Assembly (NCBI RefSeq): GCF_900104685.1 | Contig: NZ_LT629755.1 | Location: 372,001-436,000 of the forward strand | Length of the DNA stretch: 64,000 nucleotides | Source: Agromyces flavus | GTDB taxonomy: Bacteria > Actinomycetota > Actinomycetes > Actinomycetales > Microbacteriaceae | Direction: 5' to 3' | Part shown: positions 61,577 through 64,000 of the stretch, piece by piece | How the letters are laid out: every line of letters starts with the position of its first letter | How positions within the stretch are numbered: the first letter of the stretch is position 1 | The notes under the pieces: model-generated | The model's input: only the letters and a program-made list of their open reading frames with translations | What the model was told of the DNA's origin: nothing | The model's database searches: none | Translations under genes and position numbers: made by a program

Positions 61577-63484
61577 ATGGGCAACCGCCTCGCCGACGCG
61601 CTCAGTCCGTACCTGCGCGCACACGCCGACAACCCCGTGGACTGGTATCCGTGGGGCGAGGAGGCGTTCGCGGAGGCGGCACGTCGTGACATCCCCGTGC
61701 TCGTCTCGATCGGCTACGCCACGTGCCACTGGTGCCACGTCATGGCGCGCGAGAGTTTCAGCGATCCCGAGGTCGCCGCGATCCTCAGCGAGGGATACGT
61801 GGCGATCAAGGTCGACCGCGAGGAGCACCCCGACGTGGACGCCAGCTACCTCGCCGCCGCGTCCGCCTTCACTCGCGAGCTCGGCTGGCCGCTCACCGTG
61901 TTCACCCGGCCCGATGGGCGTGCGTTCTACGCGGGGACCTACTTCCCGCCGCGACCCGTGCGTGGCGTGCCGTCCTTCCGCGAGGTGCTCGCGGCGGTCG
62001 GCGAGGCCTGGCGTGACGGACGGGACGACCTCGACCGCACCGCCGACGCGATCGGCGAGGCCATCGCCGCAGCATCCGCATCGCGTACCGAAGGCGAACT
62101 TCCGACCTCGTCCCGGCTGCAGGATGCCGTAACCGAGCTCGCCGCCCAGGAGGACCCGGTGCACGGCGGCTTCGGCACCGCGCCGAAGTTCCCCGTCGCG
62201 CCGGTCCTCGCCTTCCTCGCGCGATCCGGAACGGCCGGCCGCGAACTCGCCGCGCGCACGTTCCTCGCCATGGCCGCGTCACCGCTCCGCGACCCCGTCG
62301 AGGGTGGCTTCTTCCGGTACGCGACACGGGCCGACTGGAGCGAGCCGCACTACGAGCGGATGCTCACCGACAATGCGCTCCTGCTCTCCGTCGCCGCCGA
62401 CCTGGCGAGCGAGCCTGCACGATCCGACGCGGTCGTCCCGGTCGCGCGCGGGCTCATCGCCTTCCTCACCGGGCGCATGCGCGTGCCCTCTGGCGGCTTC
62501 GCGAGCGCGCAGGACTCGGAGAGCGTCATCGACGGCATGCGCAGCGAGGGCGGGTACTACCTGCGCGACGCCGCCGGCCGAGCCGACCTCGAGCCGCCCG
62601 CGCTCGACGCCAAGGTGCTCACCGGATGGAACGGCCTCGCGATCGGGGCACTGGCGCACGCGGGCCAGGTGCTCGCCGACGAGGCCGCACAGCGCACTGC
62701 GCGCGGCGCGGCCGACCTGCTGCTCGAACAGCACGTTCGCGCGGACGGCACGCTCGTCCGCGCGTCGCTCGACGGCGTCGCGTCGCCGGCACGCGCCACG
62801 CTCGAGGACACCGGCATGTTCGCCGGCGGACTCGTGCAGCTCGCGACGGCGACCGGCGAGGTGTCCTACGCGGTCGCCGCGCGCGCGCTCATCGACGCCG
62901 CGGCATCCGACGACGACGGCGTCCCCACCGGCGAGGGCCAGTCGTCGCCGTTCCGCGCTCCGGGCGGCGCGGATCCCGTGCTCGTCGCCCGCGGCCTCGC
63001 GATGCCCGAGGACCCCGCCGAGGGCGCGACGCCGGCAGGAGCCACCGCGTGTGCGGACGCGGCCTGGCGGCTGTACGCCCTCGGGGCCGGCGACCGGTAC
63101 CGCGAGCTGGCCGAGCGCGCCATGCGTGCGGTCGCGGGCATCGCGGTCGAGCGGCCGATCGCGTTCGGCGGTGCCCTCGAGCTCATGGCGCGCATGGCCG
63201 CACCGCTCGTGCAGCTCGTGACGGTCGTGCCCGACGGTGAACGCGGCGGCGGGGGCGGTGCCGACGAGGATCCACTCGTCCACGCGACGCGCGGCCACGC
63301 GGCATCCGTCTCGACCGTCGTCACCGAGGGTGAGGCCCGAGCGTTCGCCGCCGCGGGATTCGAGCTCTTCGAGGGCCGGACGGCACGAGGCGCGCGCCCT
63401 GCCGCATACCGCTGCCATGAGTTCGTGTGCGCGCTTCCCGTCGGAACCGCCGACGAGCTCGCGGCGCTCGTCACGGACGCCTGA
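61577..63484 (+). CDS. YyaL-type thioredoxin-domain protein (DUF255, SPATA20-like)
   Basis: The 635-residue protein starts [29 protein letters not shown], followed by a thioredoxin-like domain with the CHWCH motif in [15 protein letters not shown] (~residue 50), then [15 protein letters not shown]. The rest is an (alpha/alpha)6 barrel of glycoside-hydrolase or epimerase type (~200-600). It is a conserved family in bacteria and humans with unclear function, perhaps a disulfide or sugar enzyme. TAGGCT and a 6-nt spacer stand before the ATG. Confidence 0.92.
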   Translation: MGNRLADALSPYLRAHADNPVDWYPWGEEAFAEAARRDIPVLVSIGYATCHWCHVMARESFSDPEVAAILSEGYVAIKVDREEHPDVDASYLAAASAFTRELGWPLTVFTRPDGRAFYAGTYFPPRPVRGVPSFREVLAAVGEAWRDGRDDLDRTADAIGEAIAAASASRTEGELPTSSRLQDAVTELAAQEDPVHGGFGTAPKFPVAPVLAFLARSGTAGRELAARTFLAMAASPLRDPVEGGFFRYATRADWSEPHYERMLTDNALLLSVAADLASEPARSDAVVPVARGLIAFLTGRMRVPSGGFASAQDSESVIDGMRSEGGYYLRDAAGRADLEPPALDAKVLTGWNGLAIGALAHAGQVLADEAAQRTARGAADLLLEQHVRADGTLVRASLDGVASPARATLEDTGMFAGGLVQLATATGEVSYAVAARALIDAAASDDDGVPTGEGQSSPFRAPGGADPVLVARGLAMPEDPAEGATPAGATACADAAWRLYALGAGDRYRELAERAMRAVAGIAVERPIAFGGALELMARMAAPLVQLVTVVPDGERGGGGGADEDPLVHATRGHAASVSTVVTEGEARAFAAAGFELFEGRTARGARPAAYRCHEFVCALPVGTADELAALVTDA

Positions 63485-63506
63485 CGGGCCGCCCTACGAT
63501 GGACGC

Positions 63507-63917
63507 ATGACCCGTGCGCGCCCCCGCAGCCTCGGCGCGATCGTCGGTGCCGCCGCAGCCGACGCCATCCTGATCGCCGCGTTCGCCGTGACCGGACGCG
63601 GCAGCCACGACGAGCGGCTCGACCTCCTGGGCGTCGTCGGCACGGCGTGGCCGTTCCTGGCCGGGGCCGCGATCGGATGGGTCGCCATCCGCGCATGGCG
63701 GCGGCCGCTGGCGGTGTGGCCGACGGGCGTCGTCGTCTGGGCGTGCGCGCTGGTCGGAGGAATGCTGCTGCGCGTCCTGACCGGGCAGGGCACGGCGACG
63801 GCGTTCATCATCGTGGCGGCCCTCACGCTCGCGCTGTTCCTCATCGGATGGCGCGCTGCCGTCGCCGCCGCGCTCGAGTTCCGTACGCGCCGACGCACCG
63901 GGGCGGCCGCGCGGTGA
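63507..63917 (+). CDS. DUF3054-type membrane protein
   Basis: The 136-residue protein has four hydrophobic helices (~8-30, ~45-65, ~75-95, ~100-125) and a basic tail RTRRRTG. The pattern WPFLAGAAIGWV, RRPLAVWPTGVVVW and GMLLRVLTGQGTATAFI fits DUF3054. A TACGAT box and 6 nt precede the ATG (leaderless). The stop overlaps the pnuC start by 4 nt (GTGA), so they share a message. Confidence 0.85.
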   Translation: MTRARPRSLGAIVGAAAADAILIAAFAVTGRGSHDERLDLLGVVGTAWPFLAGAAIGWVAIRAWRRPLAVWPTGVVVWACALVGGMLLRVLTGQGTATAFIIVAALTLALFLIGWRAAVAAALEFRTRRRTGAAAR

Positions 63918-64000
63918 ACCCGATCGAGTGGCTGTTCGACGCGCAACTGGTGATCGGCGACCAGGTGATCCTGTGGCGCGAGATCGTCGGCAACGCGTTC
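63914..64000 (+). CDS. pnuC: Nicotinamide mononucleotide/riboside transporter PnuC, 3'-truncated by the window edge
   Basis: Only 29 residues are present: MNPIEWLFDAQLVIGD and VILWREIVGNAF. The segment matches the start of actinobacterial PnuC proteins, which import nicotinamide riboside for NAD synthesis. It is coupled to the DUF3054 gene. The assignment depends on this short stretch and on memory of the family. Confidence 0.75.
   Translation, partial: MNPIEWLFDAQLVIGDQVILWREIVGNAF

Overview
The window is high-GC DNA from an actinobacterium, most likely Microbacteriaceae and possibly Agromyces-like. Supporting signs are the 16S/23S sequence style, the WXG100 protein, the IdeR-type regulator, the mscL/FmdB/5-FCL/galU/rimJ block shared with mycobacteria, and many start codons placed 6-9 nt after a TANNNT -10 box. 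About 64 protein genes, two tRNAs, one complete 16S-23S-5S operon and one intact IS481-type insertion sequence can be supported. The assignment to a genus is inference from memory of the families; no search was run.

Layout. 1-1608: end of a urate catabolism operon (uraD, uraH, uricase). 1615-5376: WXG100 protein, an OmpR-type two-component pair, and a cysteine-rich HTH repressor. 5397-9017: a compact pterin/folate-like operon (folE, FAD oxidoreductase, FolP2-like protein, RibD-like reductase) with a palindromic operator over its -35 box. 9049-16316: XPB-type helicase and partner, cold shock protein, DUF3027 protein, serC, IdeR. 16329-19813: two cell-wall hydrolase-type secreted proteins (NlpC/P60, CHAP) with matching promoters, plus an HNH nuclease. 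19930-22951: a group of tiny genes around tRNA-Arg and an ATP-dependent DNA ligase. 22979-25533: AldR/ald and a CstR-like repressor with a rhodanese. 25597-29561: a large superfamily 1 helicase-like protein that has lost its Walker A lysine and Walker B glutamate. 29586-33786: mscL, a FmdB/Ruc-like protein, 5-FCL, galU, rimJ and a GlpR-like membrane protein. 33846-35305: tRNA-Ala whose 3' end carries an IS481 insertion with a 16-bp target duplication. 35342-46674: metabolic and transport genes (pdxH, two MFS transporters, LLM oxidoreductase, KhtTU-type antiporter, AlaX, acyl-CoA dehydrogenase, DUF4349 lipoprotein, aldo/keto reductase). 46855-49579: a polar amino acid ABC importer. 49677-55493: ArsR/SRPBCC pair, HrpA helicase, second aldo/keto reductase. 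56057-61522: rRNA operon. 61577-64000: YyaL-type thioredoxin-domain protein, DUF3054 protein and the start of pnuC.

The best candidates for new biology are four. The first is the FolE/FolP2/RibD/FAD-oxidoreductase operon under a possible Fe-S-type repressor. The second is the catalytically degenerate helicase-nuclease fusion with a small partner. The third is the persulfide-type CstR/rhodanese pair with two tandem palindromes. The fourth is the cluster of paralogous tiny proteins beside tRNA-Arg and the ligase. Leaderless transcription appears to be the rule rather than the exception here.
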